Positions 34,402-44,229 of a stretch of DNA of 64,000 nucleotides are shown piece by piece. The position numbers and the translations under genes were made by a program. Position 1 is the first letter of the stretch. Each line of letters starts with the position of its first letter. Location of the stretch: the NCBI RefSeq assembly GCF_001682855.1, contig NZ_MAQW01000001.1, forward strand, positions 1,418,158 through 1,482,157, in the 5' to 3' direction. The notes beneath the pieces were generated by a model. The model saw only the letters and a program-made list of their open reading frames with translations, had not been told where the DNA came from and made no database searches. This stretch comes from Bacillus sp. FJAT-27264. Lineage in GTDB: Bacteria; Bacillota; Bacilli; Paenibacillales; Paenibacillaceae.

Positions 34402-34923
34402 CTATCCGTTAACAATATTAATGGCTTTCTGTAGCCGTTCTTCGCTCATCGCGGGCACCATGACAGTATCCTCACCGATAGACATCTCTTCAGAACAAGG
34501 CAGCCATTTGCGGCCTTCGATCAAATCAGTCACAAGTCCGTCACTGATTTCCAGCGCTACTATTGTGTTTCCCATCTTTTGGTCAAAATAAACATCGGAG
34601 ATCCGGCCCAGTATCGTTCCGGCTGCAGTAATGACCTGCAAATCCTTCAATTTACGTTTGCCCAGAAGAAAAGTATATGGTATGTGGTCAGCTTCTGCCT
34701 TTTCAATCGACTCTTTACTGCGAATCATGACAGCATCCTCGCCATAGGCGATCATTTCGTTCCATGCCACAACTTTCACATGATTGGTGAAAAAAGTTTT
34801 GCTTTCCAGTTCAATACCCGTAATATTCCAGTTTGAATCCACTAGAATATCGACAATTTTTCCGACTTCCTGACCTTCTTCAACCTCAAATACAGCGAGG
34901 CCGATCATATCCTGAAGTTTCAT
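34402..34923 (-). CDS. PRC-barrel domain protein (YrrD-like)
   Basis: 173 residues with two PRC-barrel modules: MKLQDMIGLAVFEVEEGQEVGKIVDILVD (1-75) and LKDLQVITAAGTILGRISDVYFD (about 88-165). PRC barrels are small beta domains in RNA-processing and photosynthetic proteins; the role in Firmicutes is unknown. The ATG at 34921-34923 gives the usual N-terminus, though its ribosome site (GGGGGA) is far; an in-frame ATG at 34993-34995 is possible. Located between iscS and the zinc-ribbon gene. Confidence 0.85.
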   Translation of the reverse strand: MKLQDMIGLAVFEVEEGQEVGKIVDILVDSNWNITGIELESKTFFTNHVKVVAWNEMIAYGEDAVMIRSKESIEKAEADHIPYTFLLGKRKLKDLQVITAAGTILGRISDVYFDQKMGNTIVALEISDGLVTDLIEGRKWLPCSEEMSIGEDTVMVPAMSEERLQKAINIVNG

Positions 34924-35019
34924 GGCTGTTCGTGGTCCCCCTGCTTGTGAAGTGTATTTGGAATTCCAAAGAGCCGGATGCCCAAATCCCATCACTCCAT
35001 GTCAGAACCGAAGAAACGC

Positions 35020-36171
35020 CTAGTCTCTATTACGCAGCCGATTCAAAATGGTTGCAACTTTTTGGGCAACATACTCTATTTCTTCAGTAGTATTACCCAA
35101 ACCCGTGCTAAAACGAATCGCCGTGTCCAAAAGATTCTCTGGAAGCTTCATCGCTTGCAGCACATGAGAAATTTCCAGTGATCCTGAAGTGCAGGCCGAG
35201 CCGCTAGCTGCGGCAATCCCCTCCATATCCAGGTTCATCAGCATGACATCGGTTCGAATCCCCGGAAAGCTCACATTCAAGATTGACGGTAAAAAATGCT
35301 CGGAATTCCCGTTTACCACGAATCCCTCTTTCCCGACCAGACGCTCCAGCTCATCCTGCAATAGCCTCCGCAGTTCCAGCGCCTTCGCGCTACGCTGCTC
35401 CTGCCCCTGAACCGCCAGTTCTACCGCCTTTGCGAACCCGGCGACGCCTGCCAGATTCTCTGTGCCCGCACGCCGACCACGTTCTTGCAGACCGCCGTGT
35501 AGTCTTGGATGCACTGGCGCACCGCGCCGTACGTAGAGACCGCCGATGCCCTGCGGCCCGTTTATTTTGTGAGCGGTGAAGCTCATGTAATCCACAGGAA
35601 GCTCATGCAGCTTGATCGGCAGCGCTCCTAGCGTCTGAACCGCATCGACGTGGAACAGGATACCCCGCTCCCCAGCCAACCGGCCGATCTCTGCAATCGG
35701 CTGAACAGTGCCCACTTCATTGTTGGCATACATCACACTTATCAGCACGGTGTCTTCACGCAGCGCAGCCTCCACTTCAGCTACAGAGACCAGACCTGTC
35801 TCATCAACAGGTAGATAAGTAACCGTATACCCTTGATGCTCCAGTTCCTCGCAGGTATGCAGCACTGCATGATGCTCAATCATCGTGGTAATGATATGGC
35901 GACCTTTGTCTGTAGAGGCAGCCGCAGCACCGAACAGTGCCAGATTGTCGCTCTCTGTCCCTCCGCCAGTGAATACCCACTCATCGGGGAAACAGCCTAA
36001 AAAGGCCGCGATGGAATCACGCGCCCCGTTCAAAATTCTTTTAGCCGAACGCCCGAATTGGTGCACACTGGACGCATTGCCATAGCTTTCTGTCATTATA
36101 TTCAGCATGACCTTCGCTACCTCAGGATGTATCGGTGTTGAGGCAGCATGGTCCAGGTAGATGGATTTCAT
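35020..36171 (-). CDS. iscS: Cysteine desulfurase (IscS/NifS type)
   Basis: PLP enzyme that takes sulfur from cysteine, here most likely for tRNA 2-thiouridine by MnmA. 383 residues: MKSIYLDHAASTP start, VFTGGGTESDNLALFG, IEHHAVLHTCEELE, HVDAVQTLG, the PLP lysine in SFTAHKINGPQG (about 203), and the sulfur-carrying cysteine in GSACTSGSLEISHVL (about 327). In Bacillus the order is cymR-iscS-mnmA (iscS called yrvO). Here about 4.4 kb of accessory genes separate it from cymR. Confidence 0.93.
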   Translation of the reverse strand: MKSIYLDHAASTPIHPEVAKVMLNIMTESYGNASSVHQFGRSAKRILNGARDSIAAFLGCFPDEWVFTGGGTESDNLALFGAAAASTDKGRHIITTMIEHHAVLHTCEELEHQGYTVTYLPVDETGLVSVAEVEAALREDTVLISVMYANNEVGTVQPIAEIGRLAGERGILFHVDAVQTLGALPIKLHELPVDYMSFTAHKINGPQGIGGLYVRRGAPVHPRLHGGLQERGRRAGTENLAGVAGFAKAVELAVQGQEQRSAKALELRRLLQDELERLVGKEGFVVNGNSEHFLPSILNVSFPGIRTDVMLMNLDMEGIAAASGSACTSGSLEISHVLQAMKLPENLLDTAIRFSTGLGNTTEEIEYVAQKVATILNRLRNRD

Positions 36172-36302
36172 AGCTAAAGTTCTCCACTTCTATAGATATG
36201 GGAATTCGTAATTTGATTATAACGCCAAAGACGTCAATTTTCCAAAAAAAGTTATTGCATGGATTAATGTTAAAGCATAGATTCAACTTAGAGTTTTATC
36301 AA

Positions 36303-36761
36303 TCAGTCTAATATGTCGGCCAGATTATCCTCGGAGATCACGGTGATGCCGTGTTTACGCAGCAGTGCAGAGGTAACGCCATCCCCGGTAATCTTTTCAC
36401 CCGAAAAATCGCCGTTATAGATCATTGCGCTACCGCAAGACGGACTATTCTCCTTCAGTACAACCACGGTGACCCCCATCTCCCGGGCCTTGTCCAGCGT
36501 AATGTGCGCGCCACGAAGGTACAGCTCAGTCACATCGACTCCGGACCTGTCCATCACCCGGGCCTTTCCTTCCAGCACATCATAGCCGTCTCCGCCAACG
36601 ATTTCGGCCGGTTCCCGTGGGGTAGAAAAGCCGCCCAAAAGTTCAGGGCAGACCGCCATGGCCTTATCCTCGTCCAGAAGTTTCTGAATGCTTTCATGCA
36701 AGCAATCCGTACCGTTATATCTTACTTTCATTCCTGCCAGACATGAACTTACCAGAATCAC
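36303..36761 (-). CDS. DUF523 family protein
   Basis: 152 residues. Family features: VILVSSCLAGMKVRYNG start, CPELLGGFSTPREPAEI, and the cysteine motif KENSPSCGSAMIYNG. The GTG at 36759-36761 after TAGAGGTGTTCCGG is chosen; the ORF is open 15 codons upstream but without typical family sequence. Conserved cysteines suggest a metal or thiol role, but function is unknown. Stands alone between iscS and an MFS gene. Confidence 0.88.
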   Translation of the reverse strand: MILVSSCLAGMKVRYNGTDCLHESIQKLLDEDKAMAVCPELLGGFSTPREPAEIVGGDGYDVLEGKARVMDRSGVDVTELYLRGAHITLDKAREMGVTVVVLKENSPSCGSAMIYNGDFSGEKITGDGVTSALLRKHGITVISEDNLADILD

Positions 36762-36810
36762 CCGGAACACCTCTACTTCACAAATTATAATGCCCTGGAG
36801 GCACAAGAAA

Positions 36811-36855
36811 AAACGGATGCACCATCCCCATCAGGGACGGTGCCCGTTTTGTTTG
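36811..36855 (-). terminator. Terminator of the MFS gene
   Basis: AACGGGCACCGTCCC / GGGATGGTGCATCCGTT stem followed on the minus strand by TTTTTTC. It lies between the MFS stop (36893) and the DUF523 start. Confidence 0.8.
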
Positions 36856-36892
36856 CGTAACATTATACTGTCAAGTATACCAGAAAATCACC

Positions 36893-38167
36893 TTATTCGC
36901 GCTGTTTTTCTGCTGCCCGGTCCCGAATCTGTCTGGCAAACAGGCCAAGAACTGGGGTCAGCAGCACAGCTGAAGCGACGATGGAGGCACGGACAGACAA
37001 GCGGTTACCAATCCAGCCTACCAGCGGTCCTCCCGCCGACTGACCGAGCGCATCCGATTGGCTCATCATCGAAATCACCGTTGCCCGTGACTTACTCTCG
37101 ATGTGCTGATTGAGCCATGTATTGTATATCGGTCCGTTCAGGGTCATGACCGTATCGTGCAGCAGCACAGCGGCAAGAGCCCACCCGAACCCGGGAGCAA
37201 ATGCCATGAGCAGGATGGCCCCGATCCGCAAAGCAGTCAGCACAATCAGACTGAAGACAATTAGCGGCCGGCTGTTGATATCCAGTTTTTTCTCCGCGAG
37301 CCAGACAACCGGCAGACTGACCAGTGTCGACAGCAAAGCGATTAATCCGACCCACACTGCTACCGAGGCTGTTATCCCCTCCGGAAATCCGATGTCTGTG
37401 ATCAGATGTGCCTGCCATAAACGGTCATATCCTTCGGAGGCTGCACCACTAAATACGGTAACGAGCAGCAGCATCAGCAGAACCGGATGACGGCGAATCA
37501 TGCCTGCTCCAGACAGCCAAGCGCCTTTCATACTTTTCAAATGTGCAAATGGCGTTCCCTCCAGCTTCTCCGGTCTGACAAACTTCGTCTCCCTCATAAA
37601 CCGAATCAGGAAGAATCCCAGCACAAGATACATCAAGCCAGCTGCCACGTAAGGCAGATTAGACTGAATTGTAGAAAGAGCTACACTAATGCCGATGCCA
37701 GCCAGTGCTCCGAACAGGCTCAGTCGCTTGGCAGTCAGAAAAACACGCCCGGCCTCCTGCTCGCCAACCTCATCTACAATCCAGGCAATATCAGCACCGC
37801 TCGTGAACGTATACCCAATGCCAAAGAAAACTTGTGACACTAAAAGCCACGCAAAAGCCGAAAGCAACGGAACACTGCTCTCCAGTGCCTGCACACTACC
37901 TTCAACTACAAAGCCTACACCCAAAATGAACATTCCGATGATGACCGACCATTTGCGGCTGTACACATCCGCGATTACACCGGTAATCCCTTCAAAAATT
38001 AATACTGTCAGCTCCAGCACCGCACCCACCATCAGCAGCTGCAACGGACTAAGACCGAGAGTAATAACCTGATAAACCGCATAGGTAGTAAACATTGTGG
38101 CACTGGCAAGGGATGTCCAAAATCCCATAAAGGAATACACATGTCTTGCATTAAGCTGTCTTTTCAT
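36893..38167 (-). CDS. MFS transporter
   Basis: 424 residues with twelve probable membrane helices. Motif A-like sequence between helices 2 and 3 is GITGVIADVYSRKWSVIIG (about 60-78). Other features are TSGADIAWIVDEVG and the long central loop KFVRPEKLEGTPFAHLKS. Resembles drug-efflux-type permeases of the multidrug/tetracycline group in Firmicutes. Substrate unknown. Transcribed alone, ending at the terminator 36811-36855. Confidence 0.88.
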   Translation of the reverse strand: MKRQLNARHVYSFMGFWTSLASATMFTTYAVYQVITLGLSPLQLLMVGAVLELTVLIFEGITGVIADVYSRKWSVIIGMFILGVGFVVEGSVQALESSVPLLSAFAWLLVSQVFFGIGYTFTSGADIAWIVDEVGEQEAGRVFLTAKRLSLFGALAGIGISVALSTIQSNLPYVAAGLMYLVLGFFLIRFMRETKFVRPEKLEGTPFAHLKSMKGAWLSGAGMIRRHPVLLMLLLVTVFSGAASEGYDRLWQAHLITDIGFPEGITASVAVWVGLIALLSTLVSLPVVWLAEKKLDINSRPLIVFSLIVLTALRIGAILLMAFAPGFGWALAAVLLHDTVMTLNGPIYNTWLNQHIESKSRATVISMMSQSDALGQSAGGPLVGWIGNRLSVRASIVASAVLLTPVLGLFARQIRDRAAEKQRE

Positions 38168-38528
38168 TAAACCGGGTCCGCCTCTCTATTAACGGCAGAA
38201 TCATCCGTACACGTTCATCCCGCTTTCATGAATCCCAGTCTAAGCCGTGCGAAAGTTCTACCGGTCTCTACTTCCTTTCCATACTTTGAGTGAACAAGCA
38301 GCCAAGTTTCTCTGTCGCATATAATCACACCTCCGAAATTAGTTGAGATTAATTATATTCAATTGGTACCAGCTGAGCAGGGGAAAGAATGAGTATAGTT
38401 GAAAAGTACCCGGCGGGGTCCGATAGTAGAAACATAGGAAATGGGAGTTACGGAGGCGAGTCAATTGCAACCACATATAGCAGATTATTTAAAAAGAATT
38501 CTTACCACTACTAATGAAGGATCGAAGT

Positions 38529-38726
38529 GTAATTAACGGCATTTTCGTACCTTAATTCCTCTGCAGCTAAGGGTTAATGAAGATTAAGTGCAATATTGTA
38601 CCTTAAATTTACCAGAATCCCCCGTCCAGTGTGCTTTTACGAAAAATAAGATACAATAATGCCCTTATTCCCCTTATTTACCTATATTCAAGAAAAATAA
38701 GGTACAAGAATGCTGTTAATTGGGGA
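38529..38726. repeat. Inverted-repeat element, copy A (MITE-like)
   Basis: About 198 bp whose ends are inverted copies (TTAACGGCATTTTCGTACC and, at the right end, GGTACAAGAATGCTGTTAA). It carries four copies of a GGCATTTTNGTACCTTA motif, two in each orientation. A second copy with the same layout is at 54429-54627. It lies in the 763-base stretch 38168-38930, where I see no gene. Confidence 0.75.
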
Positions 38727-38835
38727 CGCGCCCCTCTTTTTCACTGTAAAGACGACTGGTGAAGGGGAATATACTGGTCCTGGTGGTTGAAATCTGTCGA
38801 CAGTCTATGTTCCAGTACTGGCTTTCCTAATGGAA

Positions 38836-38933
38836 GAGTTTAGAGTTTAGAGTTTAGAGTTTAGAGTTTAGAGTTTAGAGTTTAGAGTTTAGAGTTTAGA
38901 GTTTAGAGTTTAGAGTTTAGAGTTTAGAGTTTA
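38836..38933. repeat. Fourteen perfect tandem copies of the heptamer GAGTTTA
   Basis: Ninety-eight bases of uninterrupted 7-bp repeat. The last unit contains the stop codon of the AraC gene (minus-strand TAA at 38931-38933), so the array begins exactly at the end of that gene. Confidence 0.97.
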
Positions 38934-39818
38934 GACTCTAGATTTTCGATACTCTCTAGGCGTTATTCCATGATGCTTCTTAAAAGATTGAATGTAATGA
39001 TTGACATGATTGAATCCAACTCGGGTGGCAATCTCAGTAATAGTGAATCTTGATGCCTCTAGTAGTTCCACACTTCGTTTAATCCGATAGCCAATAAGGT
39101 AGTTATACGGAGTTGTATGAACAATTTTATGAAAACACCTGCCACATTCTGCGATACTAACCCTAGCCGATTTGGCTATATCCGCTAAAGAGATCTCTTC
39201 CGAGTAATTTTGATGGATAAAGCTGAGTATGGATTGAACACGCTCCAGCTGTTGCATCTTAGATTTATTATTTGTTTCGTTTTTTTGTAAGGGAATATGA
39301 CTTATCAATTTCATCCATATACAATTTATCTTGCATGCCACTTCATACTCCCATCCAAAATATCTAGCTTCTTCATACATTTTTTTAAGATCCCATAATA
39401 TTTGAATTAAATAGGCTTGCCAATCCACGTCTTTATTGAGGATCTTCGTTAGAAATGCTGAACTATTGGTATAGGGTTGGACATACTGGAGTTCCATTCG
39501 ACTTCCTGAAAAAAAACATAATAGTTTTTCGGGGAAATTGTAGCTTACATATTGTCCATCAGCGGACATATCTGTTGTTACATGCAACAAGCCTTTATTT
39601 ATAAAAATTGCTTCTCCCGAATTCAGCCTATAATTATCACCGTTAATTTGCATGCTTATCCAACCGGAAGTAACTAAAGTTAGTTGAATTTCATCATGCC
39701 AGTGTAAGTCATTAAAACCTCTTCCGCGAGGTATACACGACAATCGAGTGACCGTATACATTTCAATTGGGAAAAGCGTGTCTGGATAATCATTCTTTTC
39801 CTCCAAATTCTTATTCAT
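38931..39818 (-). CDS. AraC family transcriptional regulator
   Basis: 295 residues. N-terminal cupin sensor (LHWHDEIQLTLVTSGWISMQI, GEAIFINKGLLHVT, about 38-90). The C-terminal pair of helix-turn-helix motifs is ISLADIAKSARVSIAECGRCF and FTITEIATRVGFNHVNHYIQ, ending with the family signature KKHHGITPREYRKS (about 195-293). AT-rich relative to the backbone. Divergent from an acetyltransferase, its possible target. Its stop codon lies in the heptamer array. Confidence 0.9.
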   Translation of the reverse strand: MNKNLEEKNDYPDTLFPIEMYTVTRLSCIPRGRGFNDLHWHDEIQLTLVTSGWISMQINGDNYRLNSGEAIFINKGLLHVTTDMSADGQYVSYNFPEKLLCFFSGSRMELQYVQPYTNSSAFLTKILNKDVDWQAYLIQILWDLKKMYEEARYFGWEYEVACKINCIWMKLISHIPLQKNETNNKSKMQQLERVQSILSFIHQNYSEEISLADIAKSARVSIAECGRCFHKIVHTTPYNYLIGYRIKRSVELLEASRFTITEIATRVGFNHVNHYIQSFKKHHGITPREYRKSRV

Positions 39819-39942
39819 ATAATCCCCGCTCTCATAATGACGATATTCTTATATTAATGGATAATATAATTGCATATACCCCATTCGAATGATGATATTA
39901 TCATAACGAATTCTATATTACATTTAAAGTTAGGAGAGCAAA

Positions 39943-40431
39943 ATGCATATTACATTCCGAGATTATAAAAAAGAAGATATAACGCTCCTTAAAAATATTT
40001 GGAACGACATATTAATTGACGGTGTCGCATTTCCTGGAGAAGATCATTACGAGGAGAACGAATTCGAAACAATGCTGGAGGAACAATCTGCTGTCACATG
40101 CATCTTGGTAGATGATGATGTGGCTGGTTACTATATTTTACACCCTAATAATATCGGCAGATGCAGCCATGTAGCAAACGCGAGTTATGCCATTTCCAAA
40201 TTGTACCGCGGCAGAAAGTTAGCAGACCCTCTGGTAAAAAGATCGATCGAACAAGCTAGAGAATTAGGCTTTAAAGGAATGCAATTCAATGCAGTAGTTT
40301 CAGGCAATTCCGCAGCAATTCACACCTATCAGAAAGCAGGGTTCAAGACTGTAGGAACCATTCCCGAAGGGTTTCGCCTGAAAAATGGAGTGTTCTCAGA
40401 TATGCATATCATGTATCTCCACTTTAGTTAA
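39943..40431 (+). CDS. GNAT family N-acetyltransferase
   Basis: 162 residues, acetyl-CoA-dependent transferase. Substrate-strand region FRDYKKEDITLLKNIWNDIL, the acetyl-CoA pyrophosphate loop region SKLYRGRKLADPLVKRSIEQARELGF (a degenerate RxxGxG/A), and the C-terminal VVSGNSAAIHTYQKAGFKTVGTIPEGF typical of small-molecule/amino-acid acetyltransferases. ATG preceded by TTAGGAGAGCAAA. Substrate unknown; possibly controlled by the divergent AraC protein. Confidence 0.88.
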   Translation: MHITFRDYKKEDITLLKNIWNDILIDGVAFPGEDHYEENEFETMLEEQSAVTCILVDDDVAGYYILHPNNIGRCSHVANASYAISKLYRGRKLADPLVKRSIEQARELGFKGMQFNAVVSGNSAAIHTYQKAGFKTVGTIPEGFRLKNGVFSDMHIMYLHFS

Positions 40432-40463
40432 TATTCACAGAGCCTTTCATGTAAATAAAATAA

Positions 40464-40494
40464 AAGCCCGCCGACCAATTAAGGTTGACGGGCT
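40464..40494. terminator. Bidirectional terminator between GNAT and cymR
   Basis: AAGCCCGCCGACC / GGTTGACGGGCTT stem between convergent genes, with A run on the left and TCTCTT on the right. Confidence 0.8.
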
Positions 40495-40548
40495 TCTCTT
40501 GCTGGTTATATGCTCCCTGTAACAGGGGCTAGCAGAGTCATGCGTGAA

Positions 40549-40968
40549 TTAAATATAGAACATGTAATTGTCGGCATGATTCTCTTCTTTAAAGTTGATC
40601 AGATCCGACAATGTGGTGGAATCCAGTACATCAGCAATGCTGTCGCGGATACGAAGCCACAGGTCACGCTTAGCCGGGTCATCTTCTTCCGTAAAATCGA
40701 CAGGCGAAATAGGACCTTCCAATACGCGGATAATATCTCCCGCAGTGATGGAAGCCACTTCGCGGGCCAAAATGTAACCGCCGTAAGCTCCGCGAATACT
40801 TTTCACAAGACCTGCATTCCGCAGGGGAGCGATCAGTTGCTCCAGATAATGTTCAGACAATCCGTTTTTCTCAGCAATGCTCTTAAGTGATGTTGGGCCC
40901 TCGCCGAACTTCATGGCAAGCTCCATCATAATTGTTAATCCGTAACGTCCTTTTGTCGATATTTTCAA
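40549..40968 (-). CDS. cymR: Rrf2-family cysteine metabolism repressor CymR
   Basis: 139 residues, nearly colinear with B. subtilis CymR: KISTKGRYGLTIMMELAMKFGEGPTSLKSIAEKNGLSEHYLEQLIAPLRNAGLVKSIRGAYGGYILA, then ITAGDIIRVLEGPISPV and the final YMFYI. CymR acts in complex with CysK to repress cysteine and sulfur uptake genes. No cysteine cluster for Fe-S binding is present, as expected for CymR rather than IscR. TTG start at 40966-40968 after AGAGGTGCCCC. Divergent from mnmA. Confidence 0.96.
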   Translation of the reverse strand: MKISTKGRYGLTIMMELAMKFGEGPTSLKSIAEKNGLSEHYLEQLIAPLRNAGLVKSIRGAYGGYILAREVASITAGDIIRVLEGPISPVDFTEEDDPAKRDLWLRIRDSIADVLDSTTLSDLINFKEENHADNYMFYI

Positions 40969-41228
40969 AGGGGCACCTCTTTCGGTTTAGTTGCTGTTTA
41001 TAGTATAATCATTAGTCGGGTAATACAAAACTTACATTTCAACGTATTCCGATGTTTCCTATGAGTTTATGTTAACATATCTGCGCCCACATTTGGAGAA
41101 CAAAACGTAACTTTTTGCAAGAATGTTCTCTCCCAGTGGACAAATTGTCATGACTTTGGGCTTTTTTGGCTGAATTTAGCCTAAAGTGGACAGTCTGTGG
41201 TAGACAGGTATGTTATAATACAATTTGA

Positions 41229-42416
<1,188 letters not shown>

Positions 42417-42453
42417 CTTGTTGTTAGAACATTTTAGATGTGTTGGCTAAAAT

Positions 42454-42495
42454 AAATGGCGACCACGGAGAATTCCGTTTGGTCGCCATTTTTTT
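42454..42495. terminator. Bidirectional terminator between mnmA and the MFS gene
   Basis: Perfect AAATGGCGACCA / TGGTCGCCATTT stem followed by eight T on the plus strand and preceded by A-rich sequence. Confidence 0.9.
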
Positions 42496-42504
42496 ATAAA
42501 ACAT

Positions 42505-43665
42505 CTAGTTCAAAGAAGTTGCCGTGCTGCGCTTCTTAATTATTGAATAGATTGCAGAAATAAGAGCTAGAACAACCATAATACCAGCTACCCAAGTATT
42601 GGTTGTAACAGGGTAATAATCGACAAGGAAACCTCCCAATCCAGAGCCCAAAGCCACCCCAAGATGTAAAAATGAAGTGTTTAGACCTAATTGAATGTCC
42701 GCAGAATCTGGAGCAGACCGTGCAAGATAACTCTGAACAGCAGGACTAAGCGCCCAAACCATCGCACCGTACAGGATGACAACCATCAATAAGCTTGTGA
42801 TCGATCCTGTAGCATAAGGTAATAAGAACAAAGAAGTTGCCAATAAAACTAGAAATACTAAGATCGCTCTGACCCCTCCAAATCTATCAGATGCCCATCC
42901 ACCTATCCAACCGCCAACGATTCCCGCTGCGCCAAAAATCAGTAAGACCGTGCTAATCATATTTGTAGATAGCCCCATTGTAGTTTGAAGGAACGGGGTG
43001 AAGTACGTGTACACTGTGAAGTGGCCTGTCAATTCCAAAACAGATATGAGCTGGATAGATGCAATTTTTTTGCTTTTTAAAGTGGCGATCTGTTGGAGTA
43101 AAGGAATCGTTGGTTGTGCTGGAACCTTAGGTAGAAATTTCATAATTGCAGCAATACAAATCACACTGAGTATCGAAACTAATACAAATGTCATTCTCCA
43201 ACCAAAATGTTCACCAACTATTGTACCTAAGGGTACACCTAACACTAGCGAAGCGCTTAAACCCATAAAAATTATTCCTATCGCACGCCCTCTTAATTCA
43301 ACAGCAACCGTTTTAGCAGCCATCGTCACAGAAACAACCACTACAATCGAGCAACTAGCGGCAAGAATAATTCTAGCGATTAGTAGGGTCGTATAGTTAG
43401 GACTGAATATAGATAGAACATTACCTCCCAAGAAAGTAATCATAGCGATGCATAATAATTTACGTCTATCTACTCTGGAAGTTAAAGCAATGATTATTGG
43501 AGCGCCAAAGGCAAAAACGAGTGAGAAAATGGATACCAGCTGTCCGACAGTCCCCACTGAAACCTGTAAATCTTCAGCAATCATATTTAATATGCCTGCG
43601 ATTACTAATTCCACTGTACCTGCAACAAAGGTTGCAAAGGCCAATATAAAAATCCCTAAATTCAT
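42505..43665 (-). CDS. MFS transporter, probable MerR-controlled efflux pump
   Basis: 386 residues, twelve helices, AraJ/YdhP-like branch. Features: FVAGTVELVIAGILNMIAEDLQVSVGTVGQLVSIF, motif A LTSRVDRRKLLCIAM, and MFVL-like IIFMGLSASLVLGVPLGTIVG (motif C region) about 130-150. The ATG at 43663-43665 follows TTAGGAGGCAGTTAC; upstream frame has no ribosome site. Its promoter at 43697-43727 has the 19-base spacer of MerR-activated promoters and matches the promoter of the aldo/keto reductase nearby. Confidence 0.88.
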   Translation of the reverse strand: MNLGIFILAFATFVAGTVELVIAGILNMIAEDLQVSVGTVGQLVSIFSLVFAFGAPIIIALTSRVDRRKLLCIAMITFLGGNVLSIFSPNYTTLLIARIILAASCSIVVVVSVTMAAKTVAVELRGRAIGIIFMGLSASLVLGVPLGTIVGEHFGWRMTFVLVSILSVICIAAIMKFLPKVPAQPTIPLLQQIATLKSKKIASIQLISVLELTGHFTVYTYFTPFLQTTMGLSTNMISTVLLIFGAAGIVGGWIGGWASDRFGGVRAILVFLVLLATSLFLLPYATGSITSLLMVVILYGAMVWALSPAVQSYLARSAPDSADIQLGLNTSFLHLGVALGSGLGGFLVDYYPVTTNTWVAGIMVVLALISAIYSIIKKRSTATSLN

Positions 43666-43696
43666 GTAACTGCCTCCTAAAATGAATGTAGGCCCA

Positions 43697-43727
43697 AGCA
43701 TACTCCTTATAGCGCACTCTAAAGCAA
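43697..43727 (-). promoter_or_regulatory. MerR-type promoter of the MFS gene
   Basis: Minus-strand TTGCTT (43722-43727), 19-base spacer with an imperfect TTTAGAGTGCGCTATAA dyad, and TATGCT (43697-43702). Nearly identical in layout to the promoter at 44168-44198. The divergent merR gene starts only 19 bases away, so the site can also control merR. Confidence 0.75.
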
Positions 43728-43745
43728 GTGTGATATTATTCAGGC

Positions 43746-44117
43746 ATGGAAAAAAAATTATCTATTCAAGATATCGCTGCGCTCACAGGATTAAGCACCT
43801 ATACGCTTCGTTACTATGAGAACATTGGCCTGTTAAGCGGGATTGAAAGAGATGCTAAGGGATACAGAGTATATTCTATGGAGGATATTTCTTGCATTGA
43901 ATTTGTTATTAAGTTGCGTGACACAGACATGCCCATAAGCCAGATTAAGGAGTTCTCAGACCTAAGACGCCAAGGAAACTCTACTGTTATTGAACGAAAG
44001 GAGTTATTAGAAGTTCACCAGGCGAATGTTATTAAACAAATGAAGGAACTAGGGGATAACTTAATCAAAATAAATGAAAAAATTAATCATTATAAAAAGT
44101 TGGCGGAACAAGCCTGA
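43746..44117 (+). CDS. MerR family regulator
   Basis: 123 residues. N-terminal winged helix LSIQDIAALTGLSTYTLRYYENIGLLSGIERDAKGYRVYS (about 4-43), then the coiled-coil dimer helix LLEVHQANVIKQMKELGDNLIKINEKINHY. It lacks a metal-binding loop of cysteines, so an organic or redox signal is more likely than a metal. No ribosome site precedes the ATG and a TATTAT box ends seven bases before it, so the transcript may be leaderless. Divergent from the MFS pump and upstream of an aldo/keto reductase; both have matching operators. Confidence 0.9.
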   Translation: MEKKLSIQDIAALTGLSTYTLRYYENIGLLSGIERDAKGYRVYSMEDISCIEFVIKLRDTDMPISQIKEFSDLRRQGNSTVIERKELLEVHQANVIKQMKELGDNLIKINEKINHYKKLAEQA

Positions 44118-44130
44118 CGAGAACATATGT

Positions 44131-44163
44131 AAAGAGCCCCTTTTAAAAAAGGTCTCTTTTTTT
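44131..44163 (+). terminator. merR terminator
   Basis: AAAGAGCCCC...GGTCTCTTT stem followed by seven T, just after merR and before the next promoter. Confidence 0.75.
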
Positions 44164-44167
44164 ACAC

Positions 44168-44198
44168 TTGCATTATAGTGCACTCTAATCGATATACT
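44168..44198 (+). promoter_or_regulatory. MerR-type promoter of the aldo/keto reductase
   Basis: TTGCAT (44168-44173), 19-base spacer containing the dyad TTATAGTGCACTCTAA, and TATACT (44193-44198). The long spacer is characteristic of promoters that MerR proteins untwist to activate. Confidence 0.8.
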
Positions 44199-44229
44199 GT
44201 TTTACATAGCAAAAAAGAGGAGGAGAACA

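Noticed and set aside
38836..38933. Telomere-type repeat
   Set aside because: The heptamer resembles plant TTTAGGG only superficially; it is internal and next to a gene, so slippage is the simpler explanation.
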